Shown in pieces: positions 22,298 to 33,907 of a stretch of 64,000 nt of DNA. This DNA comes from Amphiduros pacificus (taxonomy: Eukaryota; Annelida; Polychaeta; Phyllodocida; Hesionidae), in the NCBI GenBank assembly GCA_949316495.1, contig OX439001.1:31060464-31124463 (forward strand). The letters run 5' to 3'. The stretch's first letter is position 1; each line of letters starts with the position of its first letter. A model generated the notes under the pieces. The model was not told the DNA's origin, made no database searches, and saw only the letters and a list, made by a program, of their open reading frames with translations. The position numbers and the translations under genes were made by a program.

Positions 22298-25200
22298 ATG
22301 GCTATCAGCAGTATCCTACAATGGAACTGTAGAGGATTCGAGGCAAACAGGCCAGAACTGGAGTTATTAGCCCAAAAATATAACGCATCGGTAATTTGTT
22401 TACAAGAAACTAAATTCAAAGATAATTCCACAACATTTAAGGGGTATGTACCTTATAATAAAGTTGGTTCAATAGATGCAATGGACCGAGCACATGGCGG
22501 AGTTTCTGTTTTTGTTAAATCCTGTATACCACAAAGTAAAGTAACATTAAATACTAATTTACAAGCTTCTGCAGTCAGGGTTACCCTGCATAATACATTA
22601 ACTATATGTTCAATATATTTACCGCTTAATATTACAGATTTAAATAATTTGATAACCCAGTTGCCACAGCCATATATGTTAGTTGGTGACTTTAATGCAC
22701 ACAACTATCTTTGGGGTGGCAGAAATAATCCTGATGCCAAAGGACGTATAATAGAAGATTTTTTAAATAATAATAGTTTGTGCCTTTGGAATGACAATTC
22801 CCCGACATATTTACATCCTTCTACAGGCTCTTTAACATCAATAGATCTCTCCATGTGCACTCCAAATTTATTTTTAGACTATTCCTGGGAAGTAGAGGAA
22901 GATCAATGGGGTAGTGATCATTATCCCATTATTTTAAATAACCATTCTCCTCCACCAGACGAACGAATCCCCAAGTGGAAATTTCATAAAGCCGATTGGG
23001 CAAAATTTCAAACATCCTGTTTTAATAAAATAACTCCAGAAATTTTTAACAATGTAGATGATCCTCTTCAAGTTTTTACAGATACATTGTATGATATTGC
23101 TGATGGGTGTATTCCCAAATCAAAGCCAAATTCTAAAATTAAAGAAAAACCCTGGTTTAATGATGAGTGCAAAAAAGCTGTCAAGGAGCGGAAAAAAGCT
23201 CTGAAAAAATTTAATCGACAGCCAACTCAATATAATTTGCACCAGTTTCGTATAAAGAGAGCTAAGGCCCGTTACATTATTAAAATAAGTAAAAGAAAAA
23301 GCTGGAAAGAATATGTTTCTAAATTAAATACACGTTCACCAATTAAGAAATGCTGGGATATGGTGCGTATAATTACTGGGAAGGGAGGTGGAGCAAGGAT
23401 CAAACATCTAAATCATAATGGCCAACTAATTACAAATCCCACCGAAATAGGCAACACAATAGGTCAAACCATTTCCAAAAATTCCTCATCCAATAATTAT
23501 TCTGCCAAATTTCAACAAATAAAAAATAGAAAGGAAAGAAACCAACTAAATTTTATATCCCATAACTTGGAAGTATATAATAAATCATTTACAATAGAAG
23601 ATTTGAAACTTGCTTTGGATAAATCTCATGATACTGCTCCTGGACCTGATCAAATTCACTACCAAATCCTTAAACATCTCCCTGACCAATCACTTGGGCA
23701 TCTTTGAGATATTTTTAATACAATTTGGGAAAGCGGTGATTTTCCTCCTTCATGGAGGGAAGCCACTATCATTCCCATTCCCAAACCTGGCAAAGATTCA
23801 TCGGATTCAAATAATTATCGTCCCATTGCTTTAACAAGTTGTATTTGTAAATCAATGGAACAAATGATTAATGAGCGTTTAGTTTGGTTTTTGGAAACTG
23901 CAGCTTATATTTCTGTTGCACAAAGTGGCTTTAGAAAAACTCGAAGTACCATTGACCACCTGATACGTTTAGAGACATTTGTAAGAGAGGGTTTTATAAA
24001 AGGTGTGCACGTGGTGAGTATTTTCTTTGATTTAGAAAAGGCATATGACACCACATGGAAATATGGGATAATGAGCGATTTATATGATATGGGATTAAGG
24101 GGTCGTTTACTCCTTTTTATTCAAAATTTTCTATCAAACAGACATTTTAAAGTTCGAGTGGGTGCATCACTTTCTGATGCTTTTGATCAGGAAATGGGTG
24201 TTCCAGAGGGAAGTATATTATCAGTCACCCTTTTTATTATTAAAATTAACAGCATTGTTGATTGTATGAGGCCTAGAGCAGATTGCTCACTTTTTGTTGA
24301 TGATTTCAACTTAAGCTACAGGTCCACAAGTATGCATACAATAGAACGACAGTTCCAACTACACTTAAATAGATTACAAGAATGGGCTGATCATAACGGA
24401 TTTAAGTTTTCTTTAAAGAAAACTGTGTGTATGCACTTTTGCAAAAAATGGAAGGTTCACCCAGATCCTGATCTTTATTTAGGACAAACTTGGATACCTG
24501 TTCTCGAAGAAACCAAGTTTCTTGGACTTATTTTTGACAGGAAATTATCTTTTATTCCCCACATTAAATGCGTTAAGAAGAAATGCCAGAAGGCATTAGA
24601 TTTATTACGGGTTCTTGCCCATACCGATTGGGGAGGGGACCGTAATATTTTATTACAATTGTATAGAGCATTGGTACGTTCTAAGCTTGATTATGGGTGT
24701 ATGGTATATGGATCAGCACGTCCATCTTATATTAAAATGCTTGATCCTATACAAAATCAAGGTTTACGACTTTGCCTTGGTGCATTTCGTTCATCGCCTG
24801 CAGATAGCTTGGCAGTTGAGGCAGATGAGCTGCCTCTTGATTTAAGAAGAGAAAAGCTTGCCCTTCAGTATGCTGCAAAAATTGCAGCTTGTCCAGACAA
24901 TCCTGCCCATGATACTATATTTAATCCAAACTATGTTGACCTTTTTGAAAGTAAATCTAATACAATACCAACTTTTGACATTCGCATCAAAGAATCTTTA
25001 CAATCTTTAAATTTAAATCTGAATCAAATAGCTAAATTTCAATATCCAGAAACACCTCTATGGACCTACGAAACTTTAAATATTAATGTAGCCATGTCAG
25101 AATTAAAAAAATACTCAACCAACCCATCCCTGTATATAAATAGATATTATGAAATAAAATCTGTTTTCACTGGATATCAGTGTATTTACACTGATGGATC

Positions 25201-25936
25201 ATTTGATGATGACAAGGCTGCTGCAGCTGCTGTTAAGGGCAATCATATTTATTCAGAACGTCTGCCAAATAAATCGTCTATTTATTCTGCAGAACTTCAT
25301 GCTTTATACCTAGCTTTAGATCATGTGGAGACTTCTCCACATCGAAGATTTTTGATATTTTCTGATTCATTGTCTTCTTTACAAGCAATGAAAGCAAAGG
25401 ATTGGAAAAATCCTTTTATTTACAATATCCTTGAACGGCATCACAAACTCTGTACTGAGGAAAATAAAGAAATTTGTTTTTATTGGATACCAAGTCATAT
25501 TGGAATCCTTGGAAATGAGGCTGCTGACCAAGCTGCCAAAGCAGCATTGGATAAGTGCCCAATAAATATGCTTATACCTTATACAGAGTTTAAGAAATAT
25601 ATTACTGTTTTTTTAAGTTCTTAATGGCAATTGCACTGGAATGAAGCGGTTTTTAATAAATTACACGAAATTAAACCCGTTCTGGGTAAAACTAAAGGTG
25701 CTTGTAGAATGAACCGAAGAGAAGAGTCTGTTTTAAGTCAAATAAGAATAGGACATAGTCATTTAACACATTGCTATCTTCTTAAAGGTGAAGATCAGCC
25801 TCAGTGTGTTGGATGTCAAAGGGCTATGACTATTAAACATATTTTAATTGAATGTATTGATTTTGATATAATTAGGACTCAAAATTTTAATGTGCAAGTT
25901 TACATTCGTTATTTGATACTGAAGATACTTCTGTGA
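22298..25936 (+). pseudogene. LINE ORF2 (endonuclease-RT-RNase H), copy 2
   Basis: One frame of 1213 codons with only two in-frame stops, TGA at 23705 (Leu in copy 1) and TAA at 25622. Domains in order: APE-like endonuclease at residues 1-230 (WNCRG 9-13, QETK 36-39, GDFNAHN about 129, SDHYPI about 206); reverse transcriptase about 440-760 with motif A FFDLEKAYD near 576 and FVDDFN near 664; RNase H about 960-1085 with YTDGSF, SAELHA, FSDSLSS and the closing NEAADQAA; C-terminal CCHC knuckle (CVGCQ...KHILIEC) about 1169-1185. It copies LINE RNA at a nicked chromosomal target. All active-site residues I can identify are kept apart from the two stops. Confidence 0.92.
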
Positions 25937-26255
25937 TAGTATCGTTTTTAAACCAAATAGGACTTTATAACCAATTTTAAGTGTGGAGCTCTTGTTTACT
26001 TAGGTCATTGGCCTATTTATCAAGAACCGCGAAACATTAGATGGTATTTAAAGTCTTTTAAATTGAATTCATTTATACAATTTTGTTGTCTAAAACTGAT
26101 ATATTGAAAGGATTTTGTTGATATTTTATGTTGTTAAGATTATTTACATATATTGATTTTATAAACGTTTATGTTTTTACATGTCCATATCGATCTCCAT
26201 GACCGCCAGAAAATTTTGAGCTGCTTAAAACTTCAGGTGGTCCTGAGCGGTGATG

Positions 26256-26662
26256 GAATTCTCGCTATCTGCTCTCCCGGTTTATTGAACACCAGATGTC
26301 AGCTCGGTTGATTCGCAATGCATTGTGGGCCGACTTGTTGCACGCTATACTTCCGGGGCACATGTTTGGCCCACGGACCTCACGTAGTGAATGTCTGCAC
26401 TCAGGACATATGCAGCACATATTTTTGAAATTGCAGTTCAGTTTATTTACATTGGAACATGATTAATCAATTAGTGAACATAAGATGACCGTTGAAGACC
26501 TGTACACACTTATCTAGCAGATTGAAATGACGGAGGAATAACGTGCGTTTGTTTTGACTGGTGTATAATTGGACCGGAAGTACCCAGTGCAACAATCGAG
26601 GTGAAATTCGATCGTAGCGCTCTGAAAATGCAGCGGATACGGGAGAGCAGATAGGGAGAATT
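26256..26662. repeat. Inverted-repeat pair, possible MITE
   Basis: AATTCTCGCTATCTGCTCTC near 26258 is matched in reverse complement near 26655 (one mismatch in about 22 bp). The roughly 400 bp between are noncoding. No target duplication was found, so mobile-element status is only possible. Confidence 0.4.
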
Positions 26663-26821
26663 GTCTCAAACTAACATAAACGTTGACGGTCGTTGCTAAA
26701 TTGATCCCAAAACGTCCTTGGACGATGTCCGACAATGTCTGATGATGTCCGACGATCAGGTAAATTTCAACATCGTTTTGACATCGTTTTATGAGATCGT
26801 CTATATGTGACTCTAGCTTAA

Positions 26822-27354
26822 CGAGCTCAACATTTGGTCAAGATTGCAGACTCATTCCCCAAACATTGTCAAAAATGTCATAGTGTGACAACCCCATTGC
26901 CAATGTACAGGACGTTCAGCATGATTACTTCATTTATTATTTATTATTGGGAAAAACAGACCTTCACAGACTGAATTTCTTAACTTCAACTAATCAATTT
27001 TAAGTAGGTATCCTAACTATGACTATGAAAAAATGCAGACATTACTTACGAGTGTGAGACAGCTGCCTGAATGAGAGATTGTTACAGCAGTGTGACAATA
27101 TGCCCCTAGCGTGCATGGACGGAATAAATAGTTGCGTCTTGAGACCGTCATCTGGGACATGTGTGTTGTGTTGTTCTTCTCACTCATATCTTCATATTCT
27201 ACATGACAGGGCCTGTCAGAGGTCATGTTACATGGTGGCAGCGGTTTTGTCATGTTACAAGCAGTGAGAGACAGCTGCACAAATGAGAGCTGCTGAAGTG
27301 CGAGACATTATCCCTTTTTTACCAAATCATGAAAACCTGGTTGAATATCTACTC
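26822..27354. other. Noncoding intronic DNA
   Basis: No feature supported. Two related phrases, GTGAGACAGCTGC at 27054 and GTGAGAGACAGCTGC at 27266, suggest an old local duplication. Confidence 0.4.
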
Positions 27355-28255
27355 AGACTACAGCATTAACTCTACCAACAGTAACATTCACAAAAAAACC
27401 TCTTTATCATCCAGTGATAAAAACATAAAGAGCTATAGACCAATTGATAATTCTAAAAAAAGGAATTAAAAGATTTAAGGACAAATTTAATAAATAGAAC
27501 TTAATCATTAGAAAGAATGAATTTTAATGATCCTCCTGATATAGATTTTTCTCCCGTGCACTCAAAATATAATCATAAACTTAACAAATTATTATGTTAA
27601 ATCATATATTTATTTTCATTATTCTTAATATGGCGGTCAGCAATAGAATGAAATTGTATATGATTTGAGACAAACAGACCTGAACTGGAGTTATTAGGCC
27701 AAAAATAACATGCATTTGTTATCTGTTTACAAGAAACTAAATTTAAAGATTCTTTCTCCGATATTGTTGCCTATGGGGCTGTTCAAGACAAGCAGATCTA
27801 ACCCATTAGTCTCTCGAAATTTGTTAAGGCAGTGCCACACTACTTAGAGACCCACACACCGGTTATATTATTCAGTTTGCCAGAATAAAATGGATATTGT
27901 GATGGTCTTTATCGTAGATGTTAACATCGGAATATACATGTTGGTTTGACAAAAAAAATTATTTTTACCGAAGTAGGATTTCATAACCATTTTTATAGTA
28001 GAGTTACTGGCCTATTAATGAAGAACATAGAATTTAAAATCTTTTGAAGAATTCATATAATATTATATATTCATAATATCTGTGACTAATATATTGAAAA
28101 TGATTTTAATCTTTAAAATTCTGCGTTAACATATACAGTTTACATGTCCAGTTAAGAGTCAATGTTGTATGTAGCGCTTTAGTCGTTGAGTGGCCTGAAT
28201 GGTCTATGTGCCATTCATTCATTCCATTCATTCAATCAATCAATCAATCAATTAT
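27355..28255 (+). mobile_element. Degraded I/Nimb-type LINE with internal deletion
   Basis: The left part (27355-27760) matches the ORF1 tail and ORF2 start of copy 2, including GAACTGGAGTTATTAG and TTACAAGAAACTAAATT. The right part (about 27950-28130) matches the 3' UTR. Most of ORF2 is missing between. It ends in CATTCATTC and (CAAT)n-type repeats at 28207-28253, the 3' tail missing from copy 2. No open frame remains. Confidence 0.75.
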
Positions 28256-28412
28256 TTTGTGTAAGTAGTGATTTTGTTTAAGCGTTCAAAATTGTCAAAC
28301 ACCCTGCGCATAATAACATCAGCATGTAAACAAGATTCAGAGAACACATTTGAATTTGGGAATGAGAGGAATACGCATGAATAATGAAAACTGTATTTCA
28401 ATTTATTTACAG

Positions 28413-29752
28413 ACAATACAACAGATTTGATGACAACAGTAGCTGGCGAGGATGCGGCTTCTGACAACCAAACAAATGCTCCCAAATCAGTCATTGCTGT
28501 AGCTGTTATGGTAACCGCCTTTCTCATTGGACTCGGAGTTTCCAAACTGGTTGATGCCATTCATGACCGACAAGTGATGAAAGATGAAGCATCTGATATG
28601 AGTGAATACACGAGAAATTTACTGCGAGCTCGGGTCACGCTGGCTGCATTCAAAGCTGCGAAGAGAGGAGAGGCGGAGACACCTGCAATGCTTGACGAAA
28701 ATCAGGTCAACATCGAGAATCTCTTGACCAGCACAACAGTCACATCATTATTCTCCGAGGGTGAAAAATACAATGATTTTAAAAAAATACCAAAGGTTGA
28801 GTTAAAAATAGTCCAAGAGGAAAGTTACCAGGAAAACGAACCACCAGACGTTCCCACTATTAGTGTCATTGATCAAATGACAGGTTTGAATGATGACAAA
28901 AATAAGATATTTCCCGAAAGAGAAACAGGTGCAAGTATAAACCTTTCAAAAGAATTTAATTCTTCTGAAAATGAAATGGGCAAAAGACAACGTTTTGCTG
29001 AAACAAAAAATTCCAGTGATATTATTCGATTATCAGCTGATGTGAAATCAGAACAAAACGCACTTTCCACAGAGGAAATAAATAAAACAATAAATTCACC
29101 TTCAATTGACGGAACTTGCCCTAAAATTGCAAACTCTGAATTTATTCGTCCCCAAAACCAAACAAGTATATCACATTCTATCAAATTACCAGTGGATGCT
29201 AAAGAATCTGCAAAAAGAGATTTACTTCCAATAATTCCAAATCCTATTCTATATGATATTGAATCACCAAAGAATATTGCATCAACCAATGAGAAGGAAA
29301 AAATGCCATATAAACCAGTTGAGTCTCCAGCAAAGAAAAAGGTAACATCCTTAACTAATCAAAATAGCACACCAAAGGTCACAAAGGTGACTAATACTCC
29401 AAAGGACCTTAACAATTCCCAAATAAAATCTAGAAATGTAAAGAGCCATGATGGAAAGGGAAAAGGATCTCAAGATCAAAGTGGCAAAACAGTTCCCAAG
29501 AAGGGATTAAAGGATCCTAAGATCTCTATACAACTCGACAAAGCAAATAACCAGAAGGTTCTTAAAGGAGGAAAACTAGATCAGGGGTCACAAAAACTCC
29601 AGGAGTCACAGGGGTCAGGGATCACAAACACTCCTAAGATGGTCACAAAAACACCCAAGGGTAAAACAAATCAGTCGGTGATGCCAAAGGATGTTATTAG
29701 TAAAACCAAAGAGTCACGAGAAAAGGTGCAGAAGATGGCAAATAGCAAATAA
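28413..29752 (+). CDS. Host membrane protein, terminal exon
   Basis: Continues the exon at 16273-16339. The combined protein is 468 residues: signal peptide 1-21; a very short ectodomain of about 26 residues with sequons at N23, N24 and N41; one membrane span at about 48-66 (SVIAVAVMVTAFLIGLGV); and a cytoplasmic tail of about 400 residues. The juxtamembrane part (SKLVDAIHDRQ...RNLLRARVTLAAFKAAKRG) looks helical. The rest is polar, Lys/Ser/Asn/Gln-rich, strongly basic toward the end and probably disordered. Topology is most likely type I. I recognise no domain or family. The open frame of 441 codons in AT-rich DNA, its splice-phase match and the coherent topology argue it is real. Low-complexity tails evolve fast, so homologues may be hard to find. 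Confidence 0.65.
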
Positions 29753-30825
29753 GAACCCCTTATATCTTCCCACAGAGTACATCCTCAGTCAGAGATATTA
29801 TTTCAAAAAGCGGGCCCAGGAGAACTCATTGGCATCCTTAGATAATCAATAATCAATTGGACAATAATAACTCTAAAAAAACAAAACAAAACCGCAACAA
29901 ACTTTAAATTGTTTTATATTTGAGCCATTGATAGAGGACCAAATGTCATGATTACTTCTTTTGATTACCCAATGTTTTATTCAGCCAGGTTATCACATAA
30001 TGATAAATGACATACAATGATATCCCATTTGGTACAAATAGAGTATAAATAGTTATGAAGTGATCATTTTGAGAACATTGCAATGTTGTATGACACCATT
30101 TGTTTTAGGTTTGATTTCTGACAATTTTTCTAATTATGTACTTATTTCGAATAACATCAAACATTTGTACACTGCAAGTAAACAGAGACCTTTGACGATA
30201 CATTGCCCATTAAAATCTCATAAACTGTCAAGTCCTTTACTGTGGTATAAAGGTTCTTAAAATTTTGTTGGTCTTTGATATTATCAAAATCTGATTTAAA
30301 ACCTTATGTAATATCCTCATATTCATTAAAGCTATTTCTAAACACCTAATAGATAAAGTTTATCTTAAATTAATGTTCCTATGTTGAGGATGTAACTGGC
30401 CATGCTGAGAGAAAATTCCTATAATAACCGTATGTGACCATATTACGTCCTGCATGAGGCATGTATATCTAAATGCTGGCTGATTATATTGCAAATGAGA
30501 TGTTTGACTTTAAAAGTAGGTTTGAGTTCAGTTACATAAGATATGTTGATCAAGACATTCCACAGAGGAAAGCTTATGTGAAGGCATATCACTGGAAGTG
30601 TTAATCAGTGTCATATTAAAGGGTCATCATCCTTAGACATGACATTGATTATGGTAATGGTGATCATAAAACTGCAAATGGTCTCTCAAGACCTGTCATT
30701 TCCCTCCCTGTTTGCTAAGATGCTACACCATCCCAATGTGAATACCTATATTGTTAAATCCCATATATTGCCCTCAGACCCTGAAACAGTCTGCCAATCA
30801 TCCTGCAATATCTATCTGAAATAAA
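29753..30825 (+). other. Possible 3' UTR of the host gene
   Basis: No other coding region follows the stop at 29750-29752. The first good AATAAA in this orientation is at 30820-30825, which would give a 1.07-kb 3' UTR whose end overlaps a dispersed repeat. Speculative. Confidence 0.25.
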
Positions 30826-30835
30826 TTTAGACCAC
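30545..30835 (+). repeat. Dispersed repeat, copy 1
   Basis: Diverged match to 62785-63075: shared order of GTTAATCAGT, ATCCT, GGTGAT, CTCAAGACCTG, GATGCT.CACCAT, CAATCATCCTGCA and a final AATAAA-like end. Noncoding; class unknown. Confidence 0.6.
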
Positions 30836-32009
30836 GTCAGTGTTCACATGGAATATTCTTACAGATGTAAATTTCTGATATTGAGTAATTATTGACCAGG
30901 ATAGTAGTATGTAGCCATGATAACAATGTCTAGAATGACCCATGATTATTCCCTTTCTTGCTAAGTACAAAATCTTTCTCGTCTGATTTCATTGGTTCTA
31001 ACATTTCAGGTTAGATATCTTACCAGGCCTTAAAGCATTCATGAAACCTGGAAGGTTCCAGGCGATTTTACAGTGGTTTAAGGTATCTGAAAACAATATA
31101 GATTTTAAAATTGACATACATACAGGCTATCTGTCTGAAATCCACTAAAGAACATCTGCCCTGAGAATTATGATTTTTTGTGACCACCAAGTACTGCCAG
31201 TACTAAACAGGAAGTGTGTTGCGTGACCTTGACCTATGAACTATCAGGGGGCTCCGTAAGTCACAGGAGGTGTTGTTTACCAATTGTCAAAACACATTTT
31301 TGGCCATTTTTTTCCACTATTTAGAGAGTGAAATGGAAGATAACACTTATCGTGATGATAGTGCCTTTTCTTGGCTTTCTTTTGGTGGTAAAATTATTAA
31401 AACAGATGAATATTTATGAAGTTATAAATGAAGAAAAATCATTATTTTTTATATTATATATGTTTGCAAAAAGATTTTTTAAAATTTCTATACAGCCCAG
31501 CCTTTGATGCCCATTCAGTGGTGTGAAAAACCCCAAATTTCATCAAAGAGGGTCAAAACATAAATTTTACTGATACCATCAAATGATCCATCAGTGTATA
31601 TACACGGATATCCAGTGAAAATAGATTTAATTTCTTTAATAACCTAGAACCTTATGGTGAGAATTGGAAAAAACAAATATCAATTAACGGCATGGTAATA
31701 GAGAGCTACCAGACATCATTTATGCAGGCATGTGTATGTTAATATTTTAATACATATACAAATACATAGAACTTCTTTGATTGGTGCTCTAAATGATATA
31801 CTTCATGTACAGTCCAATACAGATTTAATCTAAGTTTACATCACCTTCTGACTTTCTTTTGATTTAACAAGACCCTACCAACTTCAAAGGTCTTACCCTC
31901 CATATCAGTCTCTGCCACCACAGCTATAAATGTGCGCACAGAACCCAGCACAAGTCATTAGTATTCAGAAAAATCTGGCTGGCAACTCAGTGGTGAAATA
32001 TAAATAGAT
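30836..32009. other. Intergenic AT-rich DNA
   Basis: Apart from the LINE scrap at 31570 nothing is resolved. A GACCTTGACC word at 31227 resembles the satellite motifs of the next region. Confidence 0.4.
31570..31645 (-). repeat. LINE RNase H scrap
   Basis: About 75 bp whose reverse complement matches LINE copy 2 around 25165-25210 (TTTTCACTGGATATC, then TACACTGATGGATCATTTGA), the first RNase H motif. Confidence 0.75.
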
Positions 32010-32700
32010 TTGTTTTGTATTGGCAGCTGTATTGATTGGTCAGGTTGGAATGATTATGTAGAGGGCTATTATAATAATTCTATGTTCTGGCATAAAATGT
32101 GGCTGGAAAATGGTAAACCACACAATGGTATTATAGCTGACCTTAGACGTAAGACAAGGGCCAAGTATCACCAGGTGTGTAGAATAGTTTTAAGAAGGGA
32201 GGCTGAGATAAGATGTGATAGAATGGCTGAATCTGTTGTAAATAATGACAAAAGGGTTTTTTATAAACACTCTAAAACATTTCAGCCCAAGAAGGCCTCA
32301 TATCCTACCAGGGTAGATGATGCTGACAGTGAATCAGATATTGCTGACTTGTTTGCTAATAAGTTTTATAACTTGTATAATTCTGTATCTTATGATGAAA
32401 CTGATATGAATGTACTCAAGAGTGATATTGATAAACGATTATGATTAATGAACATTGCAGTATGAATAGTAAATGTTCTCATGGTACACATGGTATTATA
32501 GCAAGTGATGTATTGGTAGCTATTGAAACTGAAGCATGGCAAAAGAGATGGTGACTCTGAGGTTATGTCCGATCACATCGTCTTTGCATGTGAACGTTTA
32601 AGTGTACACTTGGCTATTTTATTTACAGCTATGTTAAGACATGGTTTAACACCAGGTGGCATGCTAAATGGTACAATGGTCCCCATTCCAAAAGGCATAT
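32010..32700 (+). pseudogene. LINE 3 RT N-terminal half
   Basis: Linker and early RT region: KTRAKYHQVCR, FANKFYNLYNSVS, then GKRDGDSEVMSDHIV and MLRHGLTPGGMLNGTMVPIP. The first segment closes at a TGA at 32442; a second frame carries HGIIASDVLVAIE; a third carries the segment from 32523. So at least two indels. Its clade was not identified; it differs from both other LINE types in the window. Confidence 0.75.
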
Positions 32701-33907
32701 CACTGCGTGAAAAATTAGATTTACAAGAGGCCAATATGTATATATTGTTGAAGTAAATTTGAAATTAACATGACCTTTCAGACATATTTACAAACTGTAA
32801 ATTGGCAATTTACAAGACCTTTAATGTATGCATCAAAGACAGTAAAGACCGGAATTTGCAAGCCTTTACAAAATCAGAAAAGATGTTAAATTTCAAATAA
32901 ACAAGACAAATACAAGATACTATATGCTTGTAAAGATGAACAAGATGCATGTGAAAAGCTTGTCAAATATGATCTTTACTTGATCTTTATAAAATCAGAA
33001 AAGATGTTAAATTTCAAATAAACAAGACAAATACAAGATACTATATGCATGTAAAGATGAACAAGATGCATGTGAAAAGCTTGTCAAATATGATCTTTAC
33101 TTGGACACAAAATATGCTTAAATGTATTATTTTGACATTTACAATATTTAGCTAAGGTGCTTATATATAAAGACAGCATATTTACAAGAGAGATCTTTAT
33201 TTGAAGGTTATACCTCAGGGCATTTGGATAATTGATAATAAAGGGCATTTGGATTTTTGCACTGATGGCCATTGTTAGGAAAAATAACAATTAAAAAGGT
33301 CATTGAAATAAAATTGCTGAAACAATCTGTCTGAAATGAAAATAATTTATAGAAATAAGAATAACATACACATTTGAAAGACATTTCCAAAAATGGCAAA
33401 AGGTCATTGACCATTTCTGCACAAAAGTTTTCTAAAATACAGATTCATTGTCCTTGAAAGGAAACAAGGAGCCTAACTACAAAACATAAATATCCTGAAA
33501 CTATATGTGACCTTCTCAATCAAGTCCCTTGTTAGAGCTGTATCATTACTTGTAAAAGGTCAATGACCTTGCCTGAAAATAAGCAGCCCTGAAACATAAT
33601 TAAAATCAAGATATTTATCCTTGGATAGGTTGTGACCTTTTCAACCAGGGCCCTTATTATAATAATGCACGAACAGCAAAAGTTTATTAACATAGAAAAG
33701 GTCAATGCCCTAACATGGGAATAATCAATAGTGAAACAGGACAAGGCACATCATAATATTGAATTGTGTGTCATCTTTTCAATCAAGGACCTTTTTCAGT
33801 AGTTGGCATCATTGAATTTTATAAGACCTTGTCAATCAAGGTCTTTGTTAGTGCAAAGAATAGTGATAGGTCATTGACCTTTCATGTCAAAAAAAAAATA
33901 AATAAAA

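Larger units (their letters stand above)
20545..26195 (+). mobile_element. I/Nimb-type LINE, copy 2, nearly full length
   Basis: Order: 5' UTR with GTAAAAGGCGACTAAA (20600) and GGCTCCGTGGTGGGTAGGGG (about 21045), ORF1 from 21095, ORF2 from 22298 to 25936, 3' UTR to about 26195. The presence of RNase H after RT, an APE endonuclease and a zinc-knuckle ORF1 place it in the I superfamily; Nimb is my best guess at clade. The expected (ATTC)n tail, seen in related stubs, is missing, so the extreme 3' end was lost or replaced. Few lesions, so relatively young. The 5' boundary is approximate. Confidence 0.85.
18752..26818. mobile_element. DNA element bounded by 8-kb-spaced inverted termini
   Basis: The sequence from 18752 (AGCTACAGTCACATATAG) and the reverse complement of the sequence ending at 26818 (AGCTAGAGTCACATATAG) match at roughly 80% over about 50 bp, including a shared GATGTCAAAA. 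Both sides are bordered by TAA. A 3-bp TAA duplication fits PIF/Harbinger, as does the MADF gene inside. LINE copy 2 (about 5.6 kb) sits within, leaving a DNA element of about 2.4 kb without a transposase gene, hence nonautonomous if this pairing is right. Two independent inverted copies of a repeat is the alternative. Confidence 0.5.
16340..28412 (+). other. Predicted 12-kb intron loaded with transposons
   Basis: Bounded by GTAAGT at 16340 and a pyrimidine-rich TTATTTACAG acceptor ending at 28412. It holds a hairpin element, a chimeric SINE, the inverted-terminus DNA element with its MADF gene, LINE copy 2, and a degraded LINE. The LINE is in the same orientation as the host gene. Confidence 0.5.

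Noticed and set aside
27225-27245. TGGTGGCAGCGG after a TACA end, resembling a retroelement primer-binding site
   Set aside because: No LTR pair or internal coding sequence around it, and a 12-base match is easily chance.
28873-29289. 138-codon frame on the minus strand
   Set aside because: Antisense shadow of the host terminal exon.
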